DNA from: Hortaea werneckii
Taxonomy: Eukaryota > Ascomycota > Dothideomycetes > Mycosphaerellales > Teratosphaeriaceae
Direction of reading: 5' to 3'
DNA length: 64,000 nt
Assembly: GCA_037044905.1 (NCBI GenBank)
Contig: JBAOKB010000168.1
Span: 124,001 to 188,000, forward strand
Made by a program: the position numbers and the translations under genes. Shown here in pieces: positions 23,218 to 35,339 of this stretch (position 1 is its first letter; each line of letters opens with the position of its first letter). The notes beneath the pieces were generated by a model. It did not search any database. It was given only the letters and a program-made list of their open reading frames with translations, and was not told the origin of the DNA.

Positions 23218-23900
23218 TCAGAAGTCAGAGTCTGTCGCTTCCATAATAGTCTGATCCAGCAGACCATGAAACCGTCTACTTCTGCGAACATGGTCGCTCA
23301 TCCCCCCGCCACCGCCACCGCCATACCCAGCAGAAAGATAATCACGCTGCGCGACTCGGACAGGGGATGAAGCCGGAACGGGGGATAGAATGGCGGGAGA
23401 GTCGTCGGAAAGCAGTCGATTCTGTTTCTTTCGCTTCTTCGTCTCTCGGTATTCTTTTGCTGAGCGCAGTCGGGATTGCGCGGCAGCGGCGGCTGGAGTA
23501 GTGTTCGATCCGATGATGTTCGAGAGGGAGCCGTAGATGAGGCTGACCATGAGACCGATGGTTAGTCCGACGAGTGCTGCTGTGCCGAGGTAGATGTAAA
23601 GCGTCTGAGATTGTTGTTAGTGGGTTTGTAAATTCTGTGTTGATGTTTTGGAATGTCTCACCTCAAATTTAACTAGGAGACGAAAGGGCGCAAGCAGGCA
23701 TATTAGGACAAAGCGTGCTAGGTAAACGACTGGTTGGAGGAGGAATCCGACTGGCCAATAGAGGAGCTTGGCCAGGTAGAGGGTCAAAGTGGCGATACAT
23801 TCAGCAGGATACCGACCGGCCACCAGACGTAGGACAATACGGTCAATGTCTTGTTTAGGTAGGCAGTTGAGTGGGTTGCTGCGGCGGCATCGTCGGCCAT
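23218..23900 (-). CDS. Conserved-looking fungal multi-pass membrane protein, one frame break
   Basis: Exons 23900-23662 and 23604-23218 with a 57-nt GTGAGA...CAG intron; 208 aa after one lost base is restored at 23792-23802. I chose the start MADDAAAATHSTAYLN rather than in-frame upstream ATGs. It leads straight into YVWWPVGILLNV, then crosses frames to IATLTLYLAKLLYWPVGFL. Hydrophobic segments: WWPVGILLNVIATLTLYL, YWPVGFLLQPVVYLARFVLI and LYIYLGTAALVGLTIGLMVS, with LLAPFRLLVKFE between. A cytosolic-type Arg/Lys-rich tail with Gly7 follows. The pattern WPVG...P(Y/F)RLLVKFE...YLGxAALVG matches an uncharacterised fungal family as I recall it. Function unknown. Confidence 0.7.
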
Positions 23901-24492
23901 GCTGAGGGGTGGCGGATGTCGTGCTGATGGCTTCCCTCATGGCCAAAGGACTAGTCGAGAAGCTTGACAGATGATTGTAGACAATGACTATAATCGTGCA
24001 TTGGTACAGTAAGGGCTGTAAGACACACGGGGATCGGAGGCCGGTAGCGCAGAGCCGAATCAACCGAAGCAGAAGCATTGGACTGCTCGAAGCGGCCACA
24101 CGAGCACGGACGGCGTGATGGAGGGGCTCCACAGCTGAACCGGTTGATGCGCTGCAGTTCAACCCGCGCTAGTCCGGCTCGAGGTGGTGGTGGTAGTGGG
24201 TAGTGGTGGTCGTCGGTCTTCTCACATGTCATTCCTTTCTTAGGCTGCTAAGTAGTGGCTGCTTGCAAGCTGACCTCTCCACTACTGCCACCGAACTGCT
24301 GTAGATGCTGCCCACATTGTCGCTCGACTAATCTTTGCGCGTTCTAGCACTGCGTCATGCTGGCATTCTTCCTCATCACCTGCGTAGGACTTTCGGAGGG
24401 CGCCCGCCGGGGAAAGACGTAGCGAAGCCGAACCTTCCGCATACCTACCTGCTACAGAGTAGGGATCGACAGGCTGGGAACCGAAGAGGAAG
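23901..24492. other. Intergenic, divergent promoter to SNF1 beta subunit
   Basis: About 590 nt between divergent genes. The minus-strand frame here is a read-through upstream of the chosen start. No other feature. Confidence 0.5.
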
Positions 24493-26250
24493 ATGGGCAA
24501 CAGCGAGAGTCACGAGAGTCGCTCGCCATCCGGGTCGAAGCCGGCGACGCCTCAATCCTTACGGCACAAACACTCGATCCGCAATGTGTCGCGCAAGCCA
24601 TCACATGCCCCGCCCGCCGCGCCTGCCCCGCCCACCACCACCCTCGTGCCTTCCGCCTCATCGGCATCCACCTCCACCTCCACCACCCACGCTCATGCAC
24701 ATACCCACACCAGCGCGACTGTCGCGCACAGTCCCGCCTCTGGTCATTCCCGTGCAAGATCCATCACCTCCTACACTCCCGGTCTGCACAAGCAAGAGAG
24801 CGAAGCCAGCCAGAAGTCGGCGAGCAACTCCCCCATGGGCAACTCCGAGTCTCGCCACCGTCCTCCCTCACGCGCACAGACCTTGCCTCCCCACGAGTCG
24901 GATTATACCACAGCGGCAGCTTCACCCTCCGCTCGTCCAGTGGATGTGCCCCACCAGAGCGATGGTCTGAACGAAAAGGACGCATTCGAGCCTTCCAACC
25001 TTCCCAACAGCGACCTACACGAGACTATGCTGAGCCAGCGATGGGATAGACCGCCTAGACTGCCTCTGCCCATCGAGCACCACAAGCATTCTCCAGGCTC
25101 GCCCATCCTCTCCCCACAGGATCACCCCCGACATCATGCAGCCACAGCAGCACCTGCTCCTCCGTCCGAGTCTGGCGATGGCGATGGCAACATTCCTCGC
25201 CGGACGAGCGTTGTCAGCTCTAACATGGATGACGACGAGGAGGGCGATCATGATGGTCTCACCAATGAGGCCAAACCTTGCAGCCCACCGTACCTACTCC
25301 TATCACGTGGCGAGGCTCTGGAGAGAGGGTTTATGTGACTGGTACATTCGTCAATTGGGAGCGCAAGTTCAAGTTGCATCGGGACAGGGAAACGGGGGTC
25401 TTTTCGGCAGTGTTGCAGTTGAAACCGGGCACCCATCACTTGAAGTTCTTGGTTGGTGGCGATATGGTGACTTCGGATGACTTGCCGACGACTGTCGACT
25501 ACACCAACATTCTCGTCAATTATATTGAGGTGGTAGCTCCCCTGCCTCAAACCCAACAACAGCCACCCGCCCCTGCAGAGCCTATGCCGATCCCAGGAGC
25601 AGCTGTCACTGCTGGACAAGCCACAGCCACCGGCGAGCCCGCGGCTAGACCACTGGACATTCGGACGGAAGCGAGAGCACCCGAGACTGCTGCTGATATT
25701 CCTTCAGCAGTTCCATCAGGTGCGGCACCGGAGTTCAACCCAAGTGCTGGCCTACCAGCAGAGCAGGATGACTCCAATCAAGTCCCTCAACCGTCTCAGC
25801 CAGAGCCCAAATCTACCGGACCGCCTAAGCAACGAGGGCCCCGTCCGAAATACACCAACCAAATCCCCCTACCTCCTCCACCTCGACGTCAATAACCCGG
25901 AAGACGAACGCTTCCAGCGCGCTAAAGCTGTCGAGGGCCACTTACCACAGCCTCCCAGCTTACCCATGTTCCTCGGCAAGAGCATCCTCAACGCGACGAC
26001 CCCACACAAGGACGATGCGAGCGTACTGACGATGCCGAATCATACGGTCCTGAACCATCTGGCGACGAGCAGCATCAAAATGGCGTCCTGGCTACAAGCG
26101 GGACTACGAGGTATAAACGGAAGGTACGAAAGCCAGTTGCATTCTCTTTCTCCACTATTTGCTTCTCCGTATTCCAATCAATTCCTTGCTGACACTTCGA
26201 AATAGTTCCTCACAACAATCATGCACAAACCTACATCAGAGAAGGGCTGA
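24493..26250 (+). CDS. SNF1/AMPK beta subunit (GAL83/SIP2 type), three frame breaks
   Basis: Scaffold and targeting subunit of the SNF1 kinase, acting in carbon-source signalling. MGNSESHES at the start is an N-myristoylation signal. About 260 disordered Ser/Pro/His-rich residues follow, with a second MGNSES at about 115. The glycogen-binding CBM48 reads TWRGSGERVYVTGTFVNW, GTHHLKFLVGGDM and VDYTNILVNYIEV. A Pro/Ala linker leads to the C-terminal ASC domain (PSLPMFLGKSILNATTP, MPNHTVLNHLATSSIK). Intron 26124-26205 and the last exon FLTTIMHKPTSEKG end it. Frame breaks lie at 25271-25282, 25862-25872 (C5 run) and 26074-26081 (A4 run). With these corrected the length is 558 aa. Confidence 0.93.
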
Positions 26251-27555
26251 GATTAAATACTTCTTCCGTGCTTCAACAAGCGGTGTCGGATCCTCCAAAC
26301 CCGGCGATCTCATCTTATACACATGGTGGGGAACACACAAGAATCCTTGTGGACTTCTACCCACTTGCCCTTTCTCTTCTTTTTTCTTTCTTTTCTTGAT
26401 AGAAGCAATAGATTTTCCACCTCTCCATGTTCCAAAACAGTACCAAATGGCCGTATGGACGACAAACAATGAAATGGACGACGAAAGGGAATGGAAACGA
26501 ACGAACGGCTTGCGGATGTGAGAGCTGTCTTTCAGGGTCTCTTTCACCCGCTCCCCTCGGCATGATTTGTGGGTGTGATGAGGGGGAAAGGAAGGTGGTC
26601 TTTTTCATGTGCATAATTTTTTCTTTGGGGAGTGAGTGGACAGGGAGAAAGGTGGAAAAGAACAGGTCGGACAAGGTGTGGGAGGAGCAAAAAGGTTCGC
26701 GGGTCTTGTGGTTGCTCTGGAGGACAAAAAGTGCTGGCCGCCGTGGGGAGAGGGAAGAGATGGTGGAAGGTACTGCCACTGCCACCGCTATCAATCTGTC
26801 AGCCGCGTCAGCTAGCAAGCCTACCATCAGGACAGAGAAGAAAGGCAAAGGACCACCGCGAATGCGAGGGAAGCACATACGGATGATGAGGGGCAATGAA
26901 ATACACTGGACTATTTCTCCAAAAAATCCTGGGACGATAGGAGGAGGGGTTTCTTATGGATAATCACACTTTGAAGAAAATGATCCGCTCCCTGGGCGCT
27001 ATTTTCGTTTCTTTTCCCCATTTTTATTTACTACTTCTTTCCAGTTTCACTTTTCACAGGAAGCAAATGAGCAGAGAGAACTTCTCCACGGGCTGATCGT
27101 CTGCTTATTCCGTTTCGGTTTTGACTTTTTGGGGCTATGCAGTTGGGCTCCCTCGTGGATCTAGTCTAAAGGAGCTAAGTCTGCGAGGCCTCGTAGGTTT
27201 TTCCTTCCTTTTTTTTTTTTCCCCTTCTTCTTTGGCTGGTTGGTGGTAGTGAGCGGGAGGAGCAAGCATAAGGAATATGCAAAAAAGGGGAAAGAAAAGG
27301 AATATTTGGCCCCGTTTGAGTTTATCCCTTCCCCCTCTCTCTCCGCTCGCGGGTTCTCTCTCTCTCTTTCGCCCCAGCTACCCCAGATACGCCGACCCTG
27401 TCCAGCGCTCCATCACATCAACCGGACAAGAGTGCTTTGACCGCTTCAACGGAGTTCCCTCAGACGACCATACCAACCTCAACCACCCAACCCCGTCCAC
27501 CTCCGCTCTCCCCCGACCTCTCTCAACACGTCCCCTCCCCTTCCCGCCCACACCC
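26251..27555. other. Intergenic, pyrimidine-rich on plus strand
   Basis: About 1.3 kb between convergent genes. Contains T runs near 27208-27222, CT-rich tracts at 27320-27380 and a C-rich stretch at 27440-27560. Open frames here are low-complexity. No domain recognised. Confidence 0.5.
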
Positions 27556-28480
27556 TCAACCACCCCATCCAACCCTCCCACTCCTCCCCTCCCTCCTCGC
27601 AACCCCCACCATCCCCTTTCCTCGTCCCCTCACGCCCCTCCACAACAGCAACACCCAAACCCCGACCACAGCCCCTAGACTCCAAACCCCGTGCATGAAG
27701 ATGATCACCCCCGCGTATTCCGGCAAGTGGATGAACCAGCGGAGAATCTCGTTGCCGGGGGCGGACGTGCATAGGATGAGTGGGATGTGTTTGGTTAGGC
27801 TTAGGAGGGTTATTAGGAGGGTGGGGAGGGTGGGGAGGTGAGTGGGAGGAGGGGAGGGGGTTGCGATGAGCGGTGATGGTGGTGGTGGTCGTGCTGTTGG
27901 AAGCGGTCTTCGTGGGATCCTCCGTCGCGGCGGTGGACGTTGGCTCGATCTTGGAGAGTGGGGGATTGGGTGTGGAGAAGGAGGAAGCGGAGGAGGATGC
28001 GGTCGAGGAAGGTCCCTTCCATCTTCCTGGCTCCTTTCTTCTCGCTGTCCTCCACCTCCCGCTGTCCGTTGAAACCTCCTACCATCACCACCGGATGACG
28101 CCTCCTCGACCACCCATCTTCCCTCCCATCTCCACGGCCCTCCTCCTCTCCGCCCAACCCTTCATCCCCTTCCAAATCCCCAACTCAACAGCCAACATCC
28201 CCGCCTTCCTCGTCGTCAGAAAGGCCGCGAGCCAGCTGAGCAAACATAGCATGGTAAAGCACGCGATCATGACCGCCTGCAGAAGTCGGAAAGTTCTCTC
28301 GGGGAAAATGTAAAGACTCCCGCTTCCTACCCTTCCGCCGCTTGCCCCAGCTGTGTTGTTGTACAACGAGGCGGGGATCTGGAGAGGAGTGCGCGAGAGG
28401 GAGAGGTTGGTGAGGAAGTCGTGGATTGTGGATGTCGCGGGGTCGGTGATGGGGAGTTGGGGGAGGAGGGGGATGGACAT
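27556..28480 (-). CDS. Uncharacterised three-helix membrane protein spread over three frames
   Basis: The start MSIPLLPQLPITDPATSTIH at 28480 opens a frame with a Ser/Asn-rich segment and a first membrane helix (LLQAVMIACFTMLCLLSWLAAFL), then MLAVELGIWKGMKGWAERRR. That frame stops at 28085. The adjacent frame continues VMVGGFNGQREVEDSEKK. A third frame then reads STASSSASSFSTPNPPLSKI and a Thr-rich disordered region. The last frame gives two more helices (LITLLSLTKHIPLILC and YAGVIIFMHGVWSLGAVVGV), ending at 27556. At least three shifts are needed, near 28090, 28015 and 27830. I do not recognise the family. The coherent hydrophobicity and the composition match at each joint argue for one real gene. 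Exact ends are uncertain. Confidence 0.5.
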
Positions 28481-29633
28481 TTTCTTTTTCGCTTTGCGTG
28501 GATGTGGTTTGGTTTGTATGTTCCGAAGGGGTATTGGGTTTTTTTGCTCTTTTGTTGTTTCTGACCCTTGACTTTCCTCTTGGTCCTCGTATCCAATGAT
28601 CAGATTGATCTTGAGGGTCGCGGACACCGGAAACTATAGAATCCCTGGAATGATGACTCGAATGCTCTTCTGTTGCTCGATGGTCGAATACAAATGCCAT
28701 ATGAGGAATAGGTCGGTCGGTCCGGGACATGAACAATGGCAGTCAGAGGATTAGCCTGCTCTCTTGTGAGCTCAGACAAAGGCCAAATATTGGACGAATA
28801 ATATCCAAGCCCACAAGCTTTGGAGTCAGATTAGCAACAGCCCGATTCATGAGGTGACTTCGTGACAGGGAAAACCCCTTCGGCAGGTAACGACGAATTG
28901 GCTTAAGCAATATCCCTACCCGTCCCATGCGTTCTTTCCGCTCAGAACCAGAAAGCCATCCTGAGAATACGGGTCCAGGAAGGTCCAGTCGAGAATGGAA
29001 AGAAGACGGCACAGCGTCGAGGAGCAATTTGGATAGAACCCATTCAACCCTTCCTGTGGCAACTTCCTTCGTACTGCTGATTTTCTCCTGCCTGTGGAAC
29101 AAAATGGGGCCAGTCCTTGTTCTTGACAAGTTACGGCGATATGAACTAGAGGCGTGGATGCCGATAGAGCCCTCAGATCTTTCCTAAGAACGTCTGTCCC
29201 AGGTGCATGTGATGAGCCTTGTCGAGTGTCCGGAAAGCAGAAGATCCCGCTTTGGGCGCTGTCGTCTCTTGTTACGCATGCACAAATGCCATGCCATGGA
29301 AGGATTGCGACGCATATCAGAATCTAAAGAACCAAACTCATAATCCAAAAACAAGGCCAAATTTCGAATTGATGGGTCACATCCATACAATAGAGAGACC
29401 TATCTTCTCGCTCAGAAAGAAATACATCGCACATGGGCGAATTTAAAAATCGACACTGATGGTTTCGCCACCACGTGCCTATTTCCATTACATATATTAC
29501 AAATAGTGCCTTCTAAGTAATTGACCTTTTTCTCCACTGGGGTATATCCTACTGATCATGATCCAAACCTGAAAATCCGCAAAACCCCAGTACCGTAAAA
29601 ATGCCCTCGTATGTTAAACACAATAGACTTATA

Positions 29634-29678
<45 letters not shown>

Positions 29679-29765
29679 CAACAAAGAAGTGACGAAAAGG
29701 TGACCGCCTTGTCACGAACATTCCCTCCCATAAGCTCCATCAACCCCCCTCCCGTCCCTTCCTCA
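28481..29765. other. Intergenic with 41-C run
   Basis: About 1.3 kb. Holds the homopolymer at 29636-29676 and nothing codable. Open frames near 28743-29187 show no domain. Confidence 0.5.
29636..29676. repeat. 41-nt poly-C (poly-G) homopolymer
   Basis: Uninterrupted run of 41 C on the plus strand, about 90 nt beyond the ERF4 stop codon. Such runs can form G-quadruplexes on the minus strand and are also where assembly length is least reliable. Confidence 0.95.
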
Positions 29766-30733
29766 CTACTGCTCCTCCTCCTCCTCCTCCTCCTCCTCAT
29801 ACCCCTCACCCTCCCCATCAATCCCCGGATCCGGAATAACAAAATCCAACGCCATAAACCCGGTACGTCTAGGCTGCACAACCCACACCTCCCTCCCCTG
29901 CGCTCTAATCCCCCGATTCCACTCCTCCACAAACCCCTCAGCCCCCTAACCCCCTCTTAGCCCCCGTAAACCCCAAATCCTCCCACACCCACCCCGTCAC
30001 GAGTCCCTAGGAACCCATCCAGCCACGCGCGGAAACTAAACGGATCGAAGGCCTCGCGGAGTCGGAGGTTGAGGTTGGAGATCAGGAAGCGGAAGTCGGC
30101 GTCTGAGACTAAAGGGTCAAGGATCTCCGGGTAGAGGTTCGCGAATTGCGGGTATAGGTCCCCGGCTACGAGCCAGTCGCGGCGGACGCGGATTACGCGC
30201 GTGGTGAGGCGTTCGGGGCTGGAGGGGGAGCAGTGGGGGTTGGGGTGTGGGAAGCAGGGGTGGGTGGGTCCCCAGACGAAGTCTTCGGTGGTGGTGCCGG
30301 TTTGGCCGGTGGAGTGGGAGTTGCGGTGGGAATGTGTGGTCTGTGTCTGCGGTTGTTGGGGTTGCTGTTGGTTCTGCTGCTGCGTCGATTGGTGCTGGGC
30401 GAGAGCGTCGTGGATGTGGGTTTGGTCGAGAGCGGGGGTTTCGGGGTACTGGGAAAGGTCGACGGCGGAGGAGTGGCGGTGGTCTCGCGTCCGGCTTTGG
30501 CTTCGACTTCGGGCTTGGCTATGGCGCGAGGAGCGGAAGGATTTGCGACTGGGGTGGCGGTTGAGGGGGAGGGAGGCGCGGGAACCCCTTTGCGATTGCG
30601 ATTGGGTCTGACCTAGCGGATCGGTGTCGGAGTCGGGGATAGGCGGGGGAGTTGGCAGGACGTGAGGTTGGGAGGGACGCTCAGTGGGAGAGGAGACGTC
30701 TTGTACGCCGGCGAGCTTGTTGAACGTCTCCAT
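29766..30733 (-). CDS. erf4: Ras palmitoylation cofactor ERF4, two frame breaks
   Basis: Partner of the DHHC palmitoyltransferase Erf2 at the ER; together they palmitoylate Ras. About 170 N-terminal residues are Ser/Arg/Gln-rich and disordered. The ERF4/Golgin A7 domain begins at TRVIRVRRDWLVAGDLYPQF and runs through EILDPLVSDADFRFLISNLN and LREAFDPFSFRAWLDGFLG. It then shifts near 29998-30006 to VTGWVWEDLGFTGAKRG. A second shift at 29940-29946 reaches AEGFVEEWNRGIRAQGRE and RRTGFMALDFVIPDPG, the conserved tail. It ends with a Glu9 run encoded by a GAG microsatellite, then TAG at 29768-29766. Corrected length is about 320 aa. Each shift corresponds to one extra base or two missing. Confidence 0.9.
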
Positions 30734-31490
30734 GAAGAGACAGGTACTCCCAGGTTGTTGTCTATGCTAAGTCGGTGGTTACTTGCTCGGGTGACTTCAC
30801 ATGCGAAGTCGCGACTACCGAAGCCCGTCGGAGCTTATCCAGAACGCCAAGCCCGGTACAGCAAAGACCATCCATGATTTACATATATATATAATGCAAT
30901 TTAATAAACAGACTCAATTACCAGTATCTCGGATTCCCGATATGCCCAGCTCTGTCCTAATTCTCCTCACACCATTCCAAACACGTGATCGCAATTACAC
31001 GACAGGAGCATCCGCAGGAAACCAAAAGAACAAGTACTGTGCTCAGGTAACATCAGTTGGACAGAGAGGCAGAGAAGCAAGCGGTCTTCTTTATGATCAT
31101 GGAGCGAAAAGGTGGACAGGGTCTCATAAGTAGAACAGATCGTAATACCCTCTCTAAACCCTTTCCCTCCTGACCCCTCTGCTCCTTGCCTCTCCTACCC
31201 CTCCTCCATTCCTCCGTCCGGTCCTAACACAAATCCGGCGCGCCTGATAACGGCGAGGGGAGATCTTCGGGAGGTTATTGACAGACCAGACTGAAGCAGT
31301 GCCCCGAACGACCGAGCCGAGTCGGGAGAGGAGAAGGAGCAAAACCTTTGATGCAACTTTGAAACTCGAAATAAAGATCCAGCCCGCAGGAGGCGTAGAG
31401 ACGAGGCAGCAAAAGTAGAGAGGCGGGGACAGAGAGCTCAGAGACAAATTCGGAACTGGATGATTACGGCCCTCTGTACAGTAGTTTTCT
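30734..31490. other. Intergenic, ERF4 promoter and TUP1 3' region
   Basis: About 760 nt between two minus-strand genes. A TATATATATA word near 30884-30893 is the only notable motif. Confidence 0.5.
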
Positions 31491-33861
31491 CTACGGGCCA
31501 TTGTAAATGCTGTAGCGCCAGATCCTCGCCTTCATGTCGCCAGATCCGGTGGCGAAGAGGCCGCCCATTGGGCTTGGGGCAACAGAGATAACTGCGAAGA
31601 GAAATGTCAGCATGAACCGTTTTTTTTTTTCTTCCTTCAAATTCCTCCTCTTCTTCTTGCTGAGGATTCTTCTCCATTTCAAATAGTCTCCACCCTTTTT
31701 TTCTCCCTGGAGGAATAGAAACAAAAGGGGCAAGAAAAACAGTAAACTTACCAGAATTCTTGTGCCCCTGCAACATCAGCTGGGCATGCCCCGTATGCGG
31801 GTCCCAGAACTGCACGCCGCGATCCTTACTTCCACTCATCACCCACGCATCGTCAGGGGTCAACGCAACACTAAGGACGAAGTCCTTATGGCCCTCGAAG
31901 GTACGGACACACTCGCCGCTCTTGGGATGGGGCCCACCGCTAGCGCCGAGGCCGCCGCGGCCGAACCCGGCATTGTTCAGCTTCCACATGCGGATGGTCT
32001 TGTCGAGGGAGCCGGAGACGAGGGTGGCGCCGCTGGGGGAGAAGGCGACGGAGTAGACCGAGTCCTTGTGGCCTTGGTCGCCTTCGGTGCGCTCGACGAG
32101 CACGCCGGTTTGCGTGTCCCAGATGCGGACGCTCTTGTCTAAGCTGCCGGCCGCGACGAAGCGGCCGTCCGGGGAGATGGCGACGGTCGTGACGCCGTCT
32201 TCGATCGAGAGCGTCAGGACGCATTGGTTTTCTTGGATGTCCCAGAGGCGGATGGTGCGGTCGCCGGAGCCGGAGGCGATGTAGCGGCCGTCGGAGGCGA
32301 AGTCGAGGGAGTAGATGTCCTGCTCGTGGCCGGTGAAGGAGTGTCGGATGGCTTTTTGGGCGATATCCCAGACCTGGTTTGTTTGTGTCAGTTTGAGGTG
32401 CTCCATTCGTCGCTTTCACGCTTGCATGTCCCGACAGCGGACGCATATGCACTTACCCTGATGACCTTGTCTTCCGCACCCGTCGCGAGATACCTTCCAT
32501 CCGGACTGAAGCACACGCTCCGGATGTACAAGTCTCCATCCTGCGTCGTGCTGTGGTCCTGAAGATGGCACACCTGCTTACCCGTGTTGACATCGAAGAT
32601 CTGCGCGCTTCTATTGCAGCCGGTGGCCACAAATCTGCCGTCATGGCTGAAGCGCACACAGCAAACCACGCTCTGGTGCGCCAGGTTGTGCACCAGATCC
32701 ACATCCAGCCGGCGGTGCACGCGCGGGTTGAATACCGCATGCCAGTCGTCGCCTTGTCTCTTAAAGTGCGGAGGGAGCTTATCTGGCTCCAACTCGGATA
32801 GCTGGTTGCCGATCTGCTCGAGTTGCGCGTTGGTGTACTGGAAGTCGGGGGCGATCTGCTGGTTTTGGTTCGGTGGAGGGGTAGGGCGAGCGACGGGACC
32901 TGAAGCACCTGGACCAGCTGCGACAGCGCCTGCGCTTGCCATCGTGGCCGGAGAGCCTGGGTATGGGTTCACCTGTCTTTGCTGGGGTGTCGCTGGGCCG
33001 CCAGGAAGGCGAGGTGGGCCGGCGACTGGTGGCTTGGGTCCCGGGGAGGCTGTGGGCTGTGGAGCGCCGCCTGGACCGGCTCCGTACCCGTTCATACCTC
33101 CCGGTCCAGCGGGCTGCGGAGCTCCGTATGCGAATGGGTTGTGTGGCCCGCCAGGAGGCCCAGAGAGGCCAGGCGGTGCTTGCTGCATGTGGCCCGGCAT
33201 GCCCGGCTGACCATGCTGATCTTGCGGCGGAGGAGCAAGACCAGGTCCGCCTTGCTGACCACCGGCCATGATACCTTGAAAGAGGTTGGCAGGACCGTGG
33301 CCGATAGCGGGGGGCGGCGGCTGATTGGGGCCGTGGGGGCCTTGCGCAGGTCCACCGCGCTGTTCGAGCTCATGGCGAAGACGGGCGAGCTCCTCCTCGT
33401 ATCTGCATTGATGTCAGTGGGCTTGATCGGTATATCGGTCAAGACTGTTCCTAGCTTACTTGTTCTTCATGGCGATGTGTGTCTGCTCCAACTGATAGAT
33501 CTTGCTTCTAATAAGCTCCATCTCGTTCAGCTGGCCGGCCACTGCCGGATCTATTAGCTCATCAGAGTCGAATTGCAAAGCCCATGCATACTCAATGGGC
33601 GGCCAGCGGAGGCAGATGGATACAGGTAGGCGCGTAGACATCGGGACTAGGTCCCGACACCACGCGCCGCCATCGCATGCGCTTGCCGTCTGGTCCCACG
33701 GCTTGAGGCATGGCGGGTAAGGAGGACGAGCACTTACATTGATGGTCATAATCATTCGAGCGCGTAGCCTGCGCATCGAACTCGGCCCTGACTTGCTCCA
33801 GCAGGTCTCCCAGGCGATTGGGAGGAGCCGGGGCCTGCTGAGGCCGGTGTTGAGGATACAT
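31491..33861 (-). CDS. tup1: Transcriptional corepressor TUP1 (rcoA)
   Basis: Global corepressor acting with Ssn6/Cyc8 in the nucleus. Five exons: 33861-33738, 33541-33460, 33402-32457, 32373-31752 and 31591-31491. All phases close and give 624 aa. The N-terminal tetramerisation coiled coil reads RLGDLLEQVRAEFDAQ, NEMELIRSKIYQLEQ and YEEELARLRHELEQRGG. A Pro/Gly/Gln-rich linker of about 200 residues follows, then seven WD40 repeats in the C-terminal half with SGSGDRTIRLWD, GSLDKSVRIWD, SGSLDKTIRMW, SGSKDRGVQFWD and TGSGDMKARIWRY. The last repeat is split by a 160-nt intron. N-terminal intron 1 is long (196 nt). The gene has no frame break, in contrast to its neighbours. Confidence 0.97.
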
Positions 33862-35339
33862 GATGTCTTAACCCAGCCGCGTTATCATGTGACTTCGCTC
33901 AGAAGCACTCAATCTTCTGCCTGCGCGCGGCAACGAGGTGTCTGCAGCCACAAAGCAGACCCGGTGGCCCTTCAATAACAGCTGCGCCGATACCCCAAGC
34001 CGTCGCGCGACGCTTTCAGTCACGAGCAGCAGCCGTTCCCTTCGGTTTCCAGCTCACAAACTCGCCGATAGCTCGGCGATGGTGGTTCGTCGCGTTGTCG
34101 CCTTCGAGATCTCGCGCGTGAAGTCGTAAGCGCGGGTTGTTGGGACGGGATCGCAAACAAAGTCACGTTCAGACCGGGGGAGAGGGCAGCTTGCGGTTTT
34201 GAGCGACAAGGCTGGGCCTTTTCAGCGCTTGTAACCGTTATGCCGGCGGGACAGGGTTGTGCATGGACGTGCATGACCTGAGTGGGTCTCACTGCAAGCC
34301 AATGTTCGTTGGAAGCTTATTTAGCGATTCGATTCACGTCACACGGAGCTTTCATGTACGTCGGTTTCGAAGCAGGTATTCAGCGATGTTTTTCTCTGCG
34401 GCTCGTCCCATGTGTCCTGTAACACGCATGCGTTCGGCGTACTCCACGGCCATCCACGCAACAGATGGAGCGCTCCCGTCACAGAGTCGTTCTCCTGGGA
34501 GGCCCACCCGCTTAGCGCCGTGTTCTCCGCAAACTAAACGTGGCCGGGACAGAACCGATAGATCTCCCGGCGGCTACGGAAGCTGCCGAATCGACAATGC
34601 CCTATCGCAGGTTGTTACGGCAAGCCGAACGGACATGAGACCTGACCGGCAATCTTGCCTCTCAATATCCATGCACCTCCTTCCAGAGCAAAGCAAAGGC
34701 ACTTGACAAGCTCAATAGAGCTGGTCTGAGCTAGAGAGCAGGAGATCTCAATTCACAATTTGGAAACGTGCAGATTGCTTATTAGGGAAGGACGTTACGA
34801 GCGTTGGCAATCCAAGGTTTCGGCTGAACCGGAGACGTGGATGTTTTCTCCTATTCTGCATCTGACTACTCCCTCGTCCATCACATCGTGAAGCGCCTGC
34901 CGGCCTTCAAAATGCCTTTTCTAGGTCCTATGCAAATGCGCGAATGAGCATAGCTGCTGCTCAAGTCCGTCTCCAACACGGGCAATACGCTAATCCTGTC
35001 CGCCCAAGTAATTTTTGATACTTGTTCTTCAGAACACCGCTTTCATGCCGCAAATCGTCTTTCCCTTCTCGTGTGGCTGGTGTGGACTAGGTCTACCCAG
35101 GGTAAGCGATGGTTTCGATCAAAGAAGTGCTGACCCCGCAGAGGGGAATATGCGATTTCTCGCTCCTCCTTGTCAAACCACCCCAAGTCACATCGCCCTC
35201 CATGTCCTTCTGGCGAGAGAGAGAGCATCGTCGGCTCTCACAGCCTCGCACCGGAACGTGGGTGCTGCATCTAAAAGCGACCACGGTGACCAAGCTTTAA
35301 GTCATTTTGAGCCCGAAGGCCCAACTCTTAAAACCGCAT
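33862..35339. other. Intergenic, TUP1 promoter
   Basis: About 1.5 kb upstream of TUP1. Plus-strand open frames at 34257-34706 and 35015-35410 lack any domain. A long regulatory region would fit TUP1, but I can assign no motif. Confidence 0.5.

Noticed and set aside
29549..29932. Glycine-rich minus-strand frame through the poly-C run
   Set aside because: Glycines come only from the homopolymer; the real ERF4 tail uses another frame.
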